Source: Flavobacterium praedii (lineage in GTDB: Bacteria > Bacteroidota > Bacteroidia > Flavobacteriales > Flavobacteriaceae). Taken from it: a stretch of 64,000 nt of DNA. Location of the stretch: positions 3,627,501 through 3,691,500 of the forward strand of contig NZ_CP113948.1 in NCBI RefSeq assembly GCF_026810365.1. The letters run 5' to 3'. This document shows, piece after piece, positions 51,680 to 60,911 of the stretch (positions within the stretch are counted from its first letter, which is position 1; every line of letters begins with the position of its first letter). A program made the translations under genes and the position numbers. Below the pieces are notes generated by a model that saw only the letters and a list, made by a program, of their open reading frames with translations, did not search any database and had not been told where the DNA came from.

Positions 51680-52237
51680 ATGATGAATTTTTACAATAAA
51701 AGTATTTTGCACTTTTTGCTGATGTCACTCTTTTTTAGTGTGCTTTTGAGTTGTGAAAGTAATTTTAAAGAAGTTCAAAAAAATGATTATTCAGAATTTG
51801 TGCCTAGCGGAGATGCTGATTTTGTAAACTTAAAATATACAGATTCAGGAGTCATAAAATCGGTATTGATCAGTCCAAAAATGTTTGATTATGCTAATGT
51901 TGATTTTGCTTTTACTGAATTTCCAAAAGGTGTAGATGTTACAATTTATGATAACAAAGGAAAAAAAACATTTATCAGATCCAATTACGCAGTTTCTTAT
52001 AAACAAACTAATATAATTGATTTACAGGGAAAAGTAAAAATTACTTCAGAAGCTGGTCAAATGCTCGAAACCGAACAGTTGTATTTTGATCAAAAAAATC
52101 AATGGTTTTATACCGAGAAAAAATTTAAATTGACAGATATTAAAGGCGGCTCGACAGGTCAAGGAATTGATTTTAGTAAAGATTTTAAAATAGTCAATTC
52201 GCAACGAATAGAAGGCGAAATCGAGTCTTCAGAATAA
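51680..52237 (+). CDS. lptC: LptC-like LPS export protein
   Basis: A 185-residue protein with an N-terminal hydrophobic segment and a lipobox-like LLSC (Cys25), then an LptC beta-jelly-roll (about 45-180: VNLKYTDSGVIKSVLISPKM, EFPKGVDVTIYDN, AGQMLETEQLYFDQKNQWF). It bridges lipopolysaccharide from the inner-membrane LptBFG to LptA. A lipid anchor instead of a plain transmembrane helix appears likely. The two adjacent start codons at 51680 and 51683 are equally good. Confidence 0.82.
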   Translation: MMNFYNKSILHFLLMSLFFSVLLSCESNFKEVQKNDYSEFVPSGDADFVNLKYTDSGVIKSVLISPKMFDYANVDFAFTEFPKGVDVTIYDNKGKKTFIRSNYAVSYKQTNIIDLQGKVKITSEAGQMLETEQLYFDQKNQWFYTEKKFKLTDIKGGSTGQGIDFSKDFKIVNSQRIEGEIESSE

Positions 52238-52257
52238 TAAAAATAAAAAATAATACG

Positions 52258-52449
52258 ATGAATTTCTTAAAATACACCTCTTACCTTTATTTAGCATTTG
52301 GAATCTATTTTCTATACGATGGATTTACAAAATGGAATACTACTGAAAACCCTTGGATGAGTTTTATAATTGCAGGACTCGCTATTTTTATGTTTTTCTT
52401 TAGAAGGAAGTTTGCCAAGAAATTTGAAGATCGAAATAAACAATCATAG
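52258..52449 (+). CDS. small two-helix membrane protein
   Basis: A 63-residue protein with two hydrophobic segments (about 5-20 and 33-49: FIIAGLAIFMFFFRRKF) and a basic charged tail. No family recognised. It sits 20 nt after lptC and 3 nt before the CorC-like gene, so it is translated within this operon. Confidence 0.7.
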   Translation: MNFLKYTSYLYLAFGIYFLYDGFTKWNTTENPWMSFIIAGLAIFMFFFRRKFAKKFEDRNKQS

Positions 52450-52452
52450 ATA

Positions 52453-53712
52453 ATGGAAATTAGTATTATCATATTGTGTTTAATACTATGTGCTTTTTTT
52501 TCAGGAATGGAGATAGCATTCATATCTTCGAATAAAATATATTTAGAATTAGAAAAAAAACAAGACAACTTTCTTTCTAAAATTTTAATCAAACTTACTG
52601 AGAAGCCTTCAAAATTCATTGCAGCCATGCTTATTGGAAACAATATAGCGCTTGTGGTTTACGGGTTTTTTATGGGCAATTTGTTAATGAGTTGGTTGCT
52701 TCTTCTGCAATGGCATTTTTCTGATTTTACAAGTTTATTAATTCAGATTGTAATTTCTACATTTATTGTTTTAATAACAGCCGAATTTCTTCCCAAGGTT
52801 TTCTTTCAGATTTACGCCAATTCCTTGATGAAATTTTTCGCCATTCCGGCTTATTTTTTTTATAGGTTATTCTATTTTGTTTCCACTTTTTTGATTTGGA
52901 TTTCAGATTTTTTATTGAAAAAATTTTTTAAAACAGAAGGAGATCAGGTACAACTTTATTTTAGTAAAATAGAACTCGGTAATTACATTACGGAACAAAT
53001 GAGTACAGTGGAAGATCATGAAGAGGTAGATTCTGAAATACAAATATTTCGTAATGCACTAGATTTTTCTGGAGTAAAAGCAAGAGATGTAATGACGCCT
53101 AGGACTGAGATTTCTGCTATAGATGTTTCGGAATCCTTAAATGAACTTAGAGAATTATTTATAGAGACAGGTTATTCAAAAATGCTTGTTTATCAAAATT
53201 CACTCGACGATATTATAGGATATGTGCATTCTTTTGATTTATTTAAAAAACCATCCAGCATCAAAGAGATCGTGATTCCTGTAGAATTTATCCCTGAAGC
53301 GATTTATGTGAAAGATGCAATGAGTCTGTTAACCAAAAAAAGAAAAAGTGTTGCGGTTGTCCTGGATGAATATGGGGGTACTTCCGGAATTTTGACCATT
53401 GAAGATATTGTTGAAGAATTATTTGGTGAAATAGAAGATGAACATGATTCTGATGAAGAATTGGTTGAAAAAGAACTTGAAAATGGTGTTTATCTGTTTT
53501 CAGCACGTTTTGATGTAGAGTATTTGAATCAGACTTATAAATTATCGATACCCGAAAGTGAATCTTATGGTACGCTTGGAGGATTTATTGTTGATTTTAC
53601 TAAGGAAATTCCTCAAAAAGGAGATAATATTACGATCGAAAATTATCATTTCACCATTGAAGAAGCAACAAATAAGAAGATTGAATTGGTTAAAATGACG
53701 ATCAAAGACTAA
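52453..53712 (+). CDS. CNNM/CorC-HlyC family membrane transporter
   Basis: A 419-residue protein: DUF21 membrane domain (about 1-190; FSGMEIAFISSNKIYLELEK), a CBS pair (about 210-335; VKARDVMTPRTEISAIDVSE and KSVAVVLDEYGGTSGILTIE) and a CorC_HlyC C-terminal domain (about 350-415; YGTLGGFIVDFTKEIPQKGD). Such proteins are linked to magnesium or cobalt efflux, but their transport role is debated. Confidence 0.9.
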   Translation: MEISIIILCLILCAFFSGMEIAFISSNKIYLELEKKQDNFLSKILIKLTEKPSKFIAAMLIGNNIALVVYGFFMGNLLMSWLLLLQWHFSDFTSLLIQIVISTFIVLITAEFLPKVFFQIYANSLMKFFAIPAYFFYRLFYFVSTFLIWISDFLLKKFFKTEGDQVQLYFSKIELGNYITEQMSTVEDHEEVDSEIQIFRNALDFSGVKARDVMTPRTEISAIDVSESLNELRELFIETGYSKMLVYQNSLDDIIGYVHSFDLFKKPSSIKEIVIPVEFIPEAIYVKDAMSLLTKKRKSVAVVLDEYGGTSGILTIEDIVEELFGEIEDEHDSDEELVEKELENGVYLFSARFDVEYLNQTYKLSIPESESYGTLGGFIVDFTKEIPQKGDNITIENYHFTIEEATNKKIELVKMTIKD

Positions 53713-53781
53713 GATTCTTTTTTTAATTTAAAAAAAAACAAAAAAAAAACAGTAGTTCTATAATTATTAATTAGATAATTG

Positions 53782-53789
53782 TATTTTCG
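53782..53789 (+). promoter_or_regulatory. probable -7 box for the PpiD-like gene
   Basis: TATTTTCG has one mismatch to TAnnTTTG and lies 33 nt before the start at 53823, in the 110-nt gap after the CorC-like gene. Confidence 0.35.
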
Positions 53790-53822
53790 CAAACAAAATT
53801 TTAAAATAAACAATAATATACA

Positions 53823-55922
53823 ATGGCAGTTTTATCAAAAATTAGACAACATTCCGCTATAATGATTGGAGTTATTGCTCTAGCATTATTCTCATTTATA
53901 ATTCAAGATCTTTTTACGAAAGGGAATTTTGGTAAAAGCTCTAAGGATGTTGGAAGCATCAATGGAAAGGATATCGCATTTGAAGACTTTAGAATAAAAG
54001 TAAGCAATGTTGAAAAAAGTGGGCAAGGAATAACTTCAACTGAAGCGTCTAGAAGAGTATGGGATCAAGAGGTGACTATCGCTTTGTTATCTGCAGAATT
54101 TGATAAACTAGGCCTAAGAGTTGGAGAGAAACACATCATGGACGTTCTTAAAGCGGATCAAAATATTGGTAAAAACCCAATGTTCTTAAATGCTGCCGGT
54201 ATGTTTGATGTTGCAAAATTCAAAGAATATTTCAAATCTAATCCAGAACAAGCTCAATATTTAAAAGACAGAGAGAAAGATGCTGAATTAAATGCTAAAT
54301 ATCAAATTTATAGCACTTTAGTAAAATCTGGAATTTACACAACTGAAAGTGAAGGGAAATTTAACTACGAAACAGCTTCCAATAAAGTAAACTTCTCTTA
54401 TGTTGCGGCTTTGTTTTCTACAATTAAAGATAGTGAAGTTAAAGTTACAGATGCAGAAATAGTGGATTACATGAAAGCGAGTCCTAAAAAATTCAAGTCT
54501 GATGAAACTCGTAAAATCGAATATGTTTTAATTGAAGATAAAGCATCTCCAGCTGATGTAAACGAAGTAAAAACTAAAGTTAATTCTTTATTGACTGGAA
54601 GCGTAGTTTACAATCAAGCAACGGGTAAAAATGATACTTTGGCAGGATTTAAAAATACTAAAAATGTGATTGAGTTTGTAAATTCAAACTCTGATGTTCC
54701 TTACGATTCTTCGTATGTTGCCAAAAAAGATTTGCCAGCGGTTGATGCGGATGCACTATACAACTTGGCTCCTGGAGCAGTTTATGGACCTTATGTTTTT
54801 GGAAAATACTACTGTATTTCAAAATCTTTAGGTAGAAAAGTGGGTGTAAATGCAAAAGCAAGTCATATATTAATTGGTTATGAGGGTTCTCAGACACCAA
54901 ACACTAAAGAAAAAAGAACCAAAGAAGAAGCTAAAGAAAAAGCAGAAAGTATTTTGGCTCAAGTTAATGCTAATCCAGAAAGTTTCTTAATGTTAGCATT
55001 TACCAATTCTGATGATTCTTCTGCTCAGCAAGGTGGTGATTTAGGATATTTTGGACCAAATCAAATGGTAAAACCGTTTAATGATTTTGTTTTCAATAAT
55101 GGTATTGGAAAAGTAGGACTAGTTGAAACTCAATTTGGTTTTCATATTATTAAAATTACAGACAAGCAAGACGGAATTCGTTTGGCAACTGTAGCTCAAA
55201 AAATTGAAGCTTCAGAAGCTACTTCGGATAAAGTATTTACTCAAGCGACTAAATTTGAGATGGATGTTGCTGAAAAAGACTTTGATAAAACAGCCAAAGA
55301 AATGGGGCTAGTTGTTGCGCCAGAAGCTACAGTTAAAGCAATGGATGAAAATTTTGGTTCATTAGGAAATCAAAGAACTATCGTTAGATGGGCTTTTGAA
55401 AAAGACTCTAAAGAAGGAGCTACAAAAAGATTTGAAGTAGCCAATTTAGGTCACGTAATTGCAAAAGTAAAATCTATTGATAATTCAGGATTGGTTCCTG
55501 TAGATCAGGCAAGACCTTATGTTGAGTCTATTCTTAAAAACAAGAAAAAAGCAGAGATTTTAAAAGCTAAAATGAGTGGAAGTTCATTGGAAGCGATTGC
55601 GAAAGCAACAGGATCTTCTGTGCAACAAGCGAATAATGTAACATTAGAAAATCCAGTATTAACGGGTGGTGTTGGTCAAGAACCAAGAGTTGTAGGGAAT
55701 GCTTTTGCATTAGCTGCCAATAAACTTTCGGCTCCAATTGAAGGAGTAACTGGGGTATATGTAGTGAAAAACACTAGTACTGTGAAAGCTCCAGCGTTGA
55801 AAAGTTATGCTGATAATGTTGCTAAATTGAAAGCTCAAAGCGCATCAGATGCTAATAGAGTATTGCCTGCTTTAAAAGAAGGTGCTGATATTAAAGATAA
55901 CAGAAAAGAGTTTAATTACTAA
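53823..55922 (+). CDS. PpiD-like membrane-anchored peptidylprolyl isomerase
   Basis: A 699-residue periplasmic foldase. A single N-terminal helix (IMIGVIALALFSFIIQDLF, about 14-32) anchors it to the inner membrane. A SurA-N-like helical domain follows (about 38-230: SINGKDIAFEDFRIKVSNVE, ASRRVWDQEVTIALL), then a parvulin rotamase domain (about 345-455: KASHILIGYEGS, GGDLGYFGPNQMVKPFNDFV, VETQFGFHIIKI) and a C-terminal region (about 470-699). It assists folding of exported and outer-membrane proteins. Confidence 0.9.
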   Translation: MAVLSKIRQHSAIMIGVIALALFSFIIQDLFTKGNFGKSSKDVGSINGKDIAFEDFRIKVSNVEKSGQGITSTEASRRVWDQEVTIALLSAEFDKLGLRVGEKHIMDVLKADQNIGKNPMFLNAAGMFDVAKFKEYFKSNPEQAQYLKDREKDAELNAKYQIYSTLVKSGIYTTESEGKFNYETASNKVNFSYVAALFSTIKDSEVKVTDAEIVDYMKASPKKFKSDETRKIEYVLIEDKASPADVNEVKTKVNSLLTGSVVYNQATGKNDTLAGFKNTKNVIEFVNSNSDVPYDSSYVAKKDLPAVDADALYNLAPGAVYGPYVFGKYYCISKSLGRKVGVNAKASHILIGYEGSQTPNTKEKRTKEEAKEKAESILAQVNANPESFLMLAFTNSDDSSAQQGGDLGYFGPNQMVKPFNDFVFNNGIGKVGLVETQFGFHIIKITDKQDGIRLATVAQKIEASEATSDKVFTQATKFEMDVAEKDFDKTAKEMGLVVAPEATVKAMDENFGSLGNQRTIVRWAFEKDSKEGATKRFEVANLGHVIAKVKSIDNSGLVPVDQARPYVESILKNKKKAEILKAKMSGSSLEAIAKATGSSVQQANNVTLENPVLTGGVGQEPRVVGNAFALAANKLSAPIEGVTGVYVVKNTSTVKAPALKSYADNVAKLKAQSASDANRVLPALKEGADIKDNRKEFNY

Positions 55923-55940
55923 ACAGTAATATTCCCAAAT

Positions 55941-55981
55941 AAAAAACCCGATACTTATAAACTGCAAGTATCGGGTTTTTT
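55941..55981. terminator. bidirectional terminator between ppiD-like and GYDIA genes
   Basis: AAAAAACCCGATACTT (55941-55956) pairs with AAGTATCGGGTTTTTT (55966-55981). It serves the plus-strand foldase gene and the convergent minus-strand kinase gene. Confidence 0.9.
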
Positions 55982-55996
55982 GTTTTTAGATTTTAT

Positions 55997-56908
55997 TTAT
56001 AATATCATTTCTTTGTATGGAATAATGGTTTCAAATCCTTTATCAAAAAAATAAGAACTAGGGTTTTCTTTAGAAATAACCATCACGAAATCTCCTCCCC
56101 ATGCTCCAAGACTTTTTATAGTTCCTGTAAAATCTGGAAATAAAGATTCTTTGACCGTTTTTGTTTCTAGAACAGAACTCAATTCTTTTTCGTGTCTTTC
56201 TAACGCTTCTGCAAAAATATTTTCGTTTTTTGTATTTAAAATTGTTTCGGTTATTTGATTAATAGTTTTTTTTTGAGATTCTAAATTGTTTTTTTTCTCT
56301 TTATAAGAAGCAATAGCGCTTTTGCTGTTTTGCTTTTGATTGAGATAAATAAAGTAAATATTTTTTGTGAAACTTGGATTGAATATTACTTTTTTGACAA
56401 CTGGTTTTTCTTGTACAAGTTGATATACAATAGGAAAGTCGTTTTGAGCGCAAGCAATATCATATCCGCTACCTCCAAAACTGTTTTTAAGCAGCGTGAA
56501 GGCATTTATTTTAAACCATTGAGCTATATTATTTATAAGTGTAGATGAGGTTCCTAAACCCCATTTTCTTGGAAAGCTTAATGTTGTAGAAACACAAAAC
56601 CCATCTGAATTGGAAATTGTATTTGGATTTAATAAGTGAGCTTCACTCAAAATTGAAATTAATGTGTTTTTGATAGATTCTTTTTCGGTACGAATTGATG
56701 ATGTGATTTCTGAAAAGGATATTTTTTCTTCAAACCAAATACTTCCGTCTGCGTCATAGCTTGTCCAGGAAATTTCTTGACTTGAATTTTCTTCAATAAT
56801 TAAGTCTTGTCCAAATTTTGTTGGAAGTGCAAAGGCTTTTGCACCATCAAGAACCAAATATTCTCCTGTTATCAAAAGTTTACCATTGCTATAAAATCTT
56901 TTTTTCAT
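55997..56908 (-). CDS. GYDIA-family GHMP kinase, candidate phosphomevalonate kinase
   Basis: A 303-residue GHMP kinase of the Bacteroidota-restricted GYDIA group: SNGKLLITGEYLVLDGAKAF at the start, the phosphate loop KWGLGTSSTLINNIAQWF (about 114-131), the naming motif GSGYDIACAQND (about 146-157) and a C-terminal SLGAWGGDFVMVIS. It lies 56 nt downstream of HMG-CoA reductase. No other phosphomevalonate kinase is seen in the window, while the steps on either side are, so it is a good candidate for that step. The activity is inferred. Confidence 0.82.
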   Translation of the reverse strand: MKKRFYSNGKLLITGEYLVLDGAKAFALPTKFGQDLIIEENSSQEISWTSYDADGSIWFEEKISFSEITSSIRTEKESIKNTLISILSEAHLLNPNTISNSDGFCVSTTLSFPRKWGLGTSSTLINNIAQWFKINAFTLLKNSFGGSGYDIACAQNDFPIVYQLVQEKPVVKKVIFNPSFTKNIYFIYLNQKQNSKSAIASYKEKKNNLESQKKTINQITETILNTKNENIFAEALERHEKELSSVLETKTVKESLFPDFTGTIKSLGAWGGDFVMVISKENPSSYFFDKGFETIIPYKEMIL

Positions 56909-56964
56909 CTTTTATATTTTGCCTCGTTCCAGGTTTTTTTATCCAAATAAAGGCTAACTTTTAT

Positions 56965-58287
56965 TTATGTGTTTTTCCTCAAATTTTCAATATAATCGAC
57001 AACTGCACTATGGGAAACAACATGGTGTTTGAAATGTTTTTTGATAAAAATGCGTTCGGTATCAGTAGCTTCAAATTGATTTAAGATGTTGTTTAAATGC
57101 ATTTTCATATGTCCATCTTGAATTCCCGTGGTAGTCAAGGAACGCAAGGCGGCAAAGTTTTGGGCTAAACCTGCTACGGCTACAATTTGCATTAATTCTT
57201 TGGCTGAAGGTTTTTCGAGCATTTCTAAAGACAATTTAACCAAAGGATGCAGAGAAGTTAATCCACCAACGGTTCCTAAAGCCAAGGGAACTTCCAACCA
57301 AAAACTAAAAATACCATTTTCTATTTTGGCATGCGATAAACTAGAATAGCTTCCATTTCTTGAAGCATAAGCGTGTATTCCAGCTTCAACTGCTCTAAAA
57401 TCGTTTCCTGTAGCAAGAACAACGGCATCAATTCCGTTCATGATTCCTTTATTATGCGTGACTGCACGATAGGGTTCTACTTCGGCAATTTGAACAGCTT
57501 GAATAAATTTTTCGGCGAATTCTTGTGGGTTTTCAATGTGTTTTTCGGCTAATTCTGCAACAGGGCAAGAAACTTCGGCTCTTACTATACAATTTGGAAC
57601 ATAATTGGAAAGGATGCTCATAACCACTTGTATGTTTTTTTCTTCTTCCGAAAACAATTCGAAAGTCAAAGCTTCTTCTTTTAATGTTTTGGCAAATTGC
57701 TCCAAGCAAGAATTAATAAAGTTTGCACCCATGCTATCTTTAGTTTCAAAAGTAGCATGCAGTTGGAAGTAATTTGGAATTAAATTGGTTTTGTCTTTTA
57801 GTACAATGTCTAAAATTCCGCCACCTCTTTTCTGCATATTTTTAGTTATATTTTCTGTGGCTTCAAAAAATTTCTGTTTGAATTGAATGAAGAACAATTC
57901 CAATTTGGACTTGTCTCCTTGATAAATAAAATGCACTTGACCAATTTTCTCTGTATTTAAAACGGTTGTTTTGAAGCCGCCTCGAGTGGACCAAAATTTT
58001 GCTGCTTTTGAAGCTGCAGCCACTACCGAACTTTCTTCAATGGCCATTGGAATCGTACTGTATTTTCCATTAATTAGAAAATTTGGCGCAACACCTAAGG
58101 GGATGTAAAAATTTGAAATTGTGTTTTCGATGAATTCGTCATGTAGTTTTTGAATTTTTTCATCTAAATTCCAATAATTTTTTAGCAATGCTATAGCCTC
58201 ACTTGGAGTTGAAAAATAGTTTTTGGCAATCCAGTTTATTTTTTCTTCTTTGGATAATTTTGAAAACCCAGCAATTGCGTCTATCAT
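56965..58287 (-). CDS. mvaA: hydroxymethylglutaryl-CoA reductase, class II type
   Basis: A 440-residue HMG-CoA reductase of the bacterial (class II) type: GVAPNFLINGKYSTIPMAIE with ESSVVAAASKAAKFW (about 65-99, catalytic Glu), PVAELAEKHIENPQEFAEKF, VTHNKGIMNGIDAVVLATGN (catalytic Lys and Asp, about 276-295) and a C-terminal KHHVVSHSAVVDYIE with the catalytic His. In this organism it should work in the biosynthetic direction, supplying mevalonate to the kinases. It is paired with the GYDIA kinase. Confidence 0.92.
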   Translation of the reverse strand: MIDAIAGFSKLSKEEKINWIAKNYFSTPSEAIALLKNYWNLDEKIQKLHDEFIENTISNFYIPLGVAPNFLINGKYSTIPMAIEESSVVAAASKAAKFWSTRGGFKTTVLNTEKIGQVHFIYQGDKSKLELFFIQFKQKFFEATENITKNMQKRGGGILDIVLKDKTNLIPNYFQLHATFETKDSMGANFINSCLEQFAKTLKEEALTFELFSEEEKNIQVVMSILSNYVPNCIVRAEVSCPVAELAEKHIENPQEFAEKFIQAVQIAEVEPYRAVTHNKGIMNGIDAVVLATGNDFRAVEAGIHAYASRNGSYSSLSHAKIENGIFSFWLEVPLALGTVGGLTSLHPLVKLSLEMLEKPSAKELMQIVAVAGLAQNFAALRSLTTTGIQDGHMKMHLNNILNQFEATDTERIFIKKHFKHHVVSHSAVVDYIENLRKNT

Positions 58288-58702
58288 ATAATAATTGTTA
58301 TAACTTTAATGAAACAAAGATAAGCATTCCTTGGTATTGCTTTTTTAATACAATTGGATTTTTAAAGTTGTATTTTTTTAGATTTTTGTATTTAAATAAA
58401 GATATTTAATTTCTAGTCACACAAATTAATTTCTATAATGATATACTAAAAATAGCTTATTTTGTACGAAGTATGTGTGTAGTATATTCAAAAGATGATA
58501 AACTTTCATTTAGAATGTTAAAAATATTTAATTATAACATTTAACAGTGCAAAAGTGTATTATTTCTAAAAATTTCACTAAAATTGTGACTTTTATAACT
58601 TAATCTATATTGTGAATTGTATATGTCTTTAAATTTATTCTTAGAACAAGTTTAAAATATGTGATTTACTTATTCCTAAAGGAAAATAAACATTATCTCT
58701 AT
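58288..58702. other. 415-bp divergent intergenic region
   Basis: It lies between HMG-CoA reductase and dipeptidyl peptidase IV, which diverge. It is strongly AT-rich. I see no repeat, RNA gene or exact -7 box in it. Confidence 0.5.
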
Positions 58703-60874
58703 ATGAATTCGAATACGATTACTGCGTTACTTCTTTTTTTATGTTTTACTGTTTTTGGTCAACAAAAAGTTACTGTTGAAGAGATATTTACGGGTTCTTT
58801 TCGCTCCAAAGGAATGGACGAACTTCAATCGATGAAAAATACAAATCAATACACTGTGTTGAATTTTGATAGATCGTCAAAGAGTATGCAAATAGACCTA
58901 TATGATTTTGCTACGCTCAAAAAGGTGTCGAACCTAATCGATACAAAAGGATATAAAGAACTAGCAGATGGAATAGACAGTTATACTTTTGATGCTTCTG
59001 AAAAAAAGATTTTAATTGCTTCTAATTCAAAACAAATTTTTCGTCATTCTTTTACAGCAGATTATTTTTTATATGATATTGCTACCAAAAAATTAGTAAA
59101 GTTGTTTGATTTTCAGGTGCAAGAACCTACTTTTTCTCCTGATGGTGCAAAAATTGCTTATGCCAAAGAAAATAATTTATATGTTTATGATTTGGCTTCA
59201 AAAAAATCAACTTCAATTACTGCTGATGGAAAAAAGAATGCAATCATTAATGGTATCACGGATTGGGTTTATGAAGAAGAATATGCTTTTGTAAGAGCTT
59301 TTGATTGGAGTAAAGACAGCCAAAAATTAGCCTATATTCGTTTTGATGAAAGTGAAGTGCCTGAATTTTCCATGTCGGTTTTTCAAAAAAGTTTATACCC
59401 AACGATTGAAACTTTTAAATATCCAAAAGCAGGAGAAAAAAATTCTTTAGTTTCATTGCATATATACGATGTTGCAAAAAGCACTACTAAAAAAGTTGAC
59501 CTGAATAACTATACTGATTTTTATATTGCAAGGTTAAAATGGACAAATGAGTCTAATGTTTTGTCCGTTCAAGTTTTGAACCGCCACCAAGATAATTTGG
59601 ATCTCTTATTTGTTGATGGTACAACCGCTACAAAAAAAGTAGTTATGAATGAAAAAGACAAAGCATACATTGATGTTACAGATAATTTAACATTTTTAGA
59701 AGACAATAGCTTTATCTGGACCAGCGAAAAAGATGGATTTAATCATATTTATGTATATGATAAAACTGGAAAACTTAAAAATCAAGTAACAAAAGGAAAC
59801 TGGGAGGTGACTTCATACTATGGTTTCGACGAAAAAACAAAAACGGTTTTTTACCAATCTACAGAAAATGGTTCTATCAACAGAGATGTATATAAAATAG
59901 GATTAAACGGGAAAAACAAAGTGCGTTTGTCTAAAAATATCGGTGGAAATTCAGCAACTTTTAGTCCTAATTTTCAATATTACATTAATACATTTTCTAG
60001 CGCTTCCCAACCAACAATTTATACTTTAAATGACTCAAAGGCAGGTAAAGAAATCCAAGTTATCGAAAATAATCAGGATCTGATTGCAAAATTGAAAGGA
60101 TATAATTTGCCATCTAAAGAGTTTTTTGTTTTAAAAACTGAAAAAGGGAATGAGCTTAATGCTTGGATCATGAAGCCAAAAGATTTTGATGCTTCAAAGA
60201 AATATCCTGTATTTATGTTTCAGTATTCAGGGCCAGGTTCACAACAAGTGGTTAATCAATGGGGTAGTTCAAATGAGTATTGGTTCATGATGTTGGCACA
60301 GCAGGGGTACATTGTTGCTTGTGTTGACGGTCGTGGAACTGGTTTTAAAGGAGCAGATTTCAAGAAAGTAACCCAAAAAGAATTAGGAAAGTACGAAGTC
60401 GAAGACCAAATTGATGCTGCAAAAGTAATCGGTAATTATCCTTATGTTGATAAATCAAGAATTGGTATTTTTGGTTGGTCTTATGGAGGTTTTATGGCAT
60501 CCAACTGTATTTTTCAAGGAGCTGACGTATTTAAAATGGCAATTGCTGTTGCACCTGTTACCAACTGGCGTTTTTATGATAGTATTTATACGGAACGATA
60601 CATGCAAACTCCACAAGAGAATGCAAGTGGATATGATATGAATTCACCAATAAACCATGTTGATAAATTAAAAGGAAAGTTCTTATTGATACACGGATCT
60701 GCTGACGATAATGTACACGTTCAAAATTCAATGCAAATGATGGAAGCGTTGATTCAAGCCAATAAACAATTTGATTCTCAGATATATCCAGATAAAAATC
60801 ATGGTATATATGGTGGAAAAACAAGGATTCAATTGTATAATAAAATGACTAATTTTATTAAAGAGAATTTATAA
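58703..60874 (+). CDS. dipeptidyl peptidase IV, S9B family
   Basis: A 723-residue secreted serine peptidase that removes X-Pro or X-Ala dipeptides from peptide N-termini. A signal peptide (MNSNTITALLLFLCFTVFGQ) precedes a beta-propeller (about 30-480; VYEEEYAFVRAFDWSKDSQK has the Glu-Glu that binds the free N-terminus) and an alpha/beta hydrolase domain (about 490-723) with catalytic S593 in GWSYGG, D668 in SADDNV and H700 in KNHGI. The upstream in-frame ATG at 58661 is rejected because the signal peptide begins at 58703. Two peptide transporters follow. Confidence 0.93.
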   Translation: MNSNTITALLLFLCFTVFGQQKVTVEEIFTGSFRSKGMDELQSMKNTNQYTVLNFDRSSKSMQIDLYDFATLKKVSNLIDTKGYKELADGIDSYTFDASEKKILIASNSKQIFRHSFTADYFLYDIATKKLVKLFDFQVQEPTFSPDGAKIAYAKENNLYVYDLASKKSTSITADGKKNAIINGITDWVYEEEYAFVRAFDWSKDSQKLAYIRFDESEVPEFSMSVFQKSLYPTIETFKYPKAGEKNSLVSLHIYDVAKSTTKKVDLNNYTDFYIARLKWTNESNVLSVQVLNRHQDNLDLLFVDGTTATKKVVMNEKDKAYIDVTDNLTFLEDNSFIWTSEKDGFNHIYVYDKTGKLKNQVTKGNWEVTSYYGFDEKTKTVFYQSTENGSINRDVYKIGLNGKNKVRLSKNIGGNSATFSPNFQYYINTFSSASQPTIYTLNDSKAGKEIQVIENNQDLIAKLKGYNLPSKEFFVLKTEKGNELNAWIMKPKDFDASKKYPVFMFQYSGPGSQQVVNQWGSSNEYWFMMLAQQGYIVACVDGRGTGFKGADFKKVTQKELGKYEVEDQIDAAKVIGNYPYVDKSRIGIFGWSYGGFMASNCIFQGADVFKMAIAVAPVTNWRFYDSIYTERYMQTPQENASGYDMNSPINHVDKLKGKFLLIHGSADDNVHVQNSMQMMEALIQANKQFDSQIYPDKNHGIYGGKTRIQLYNKMTNFIKENL

Positions 60875-60911
60875 TTCAACTCAAATACCAAATCAAAACC
60901 AAAACAAAAAA

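Noticed and set aside
58661..58702. Longer N-terminus for dipeptidyl peptidase IV
   Set aside because: It would place charged residues ahead of a complete signal peptide that begins at 58703.
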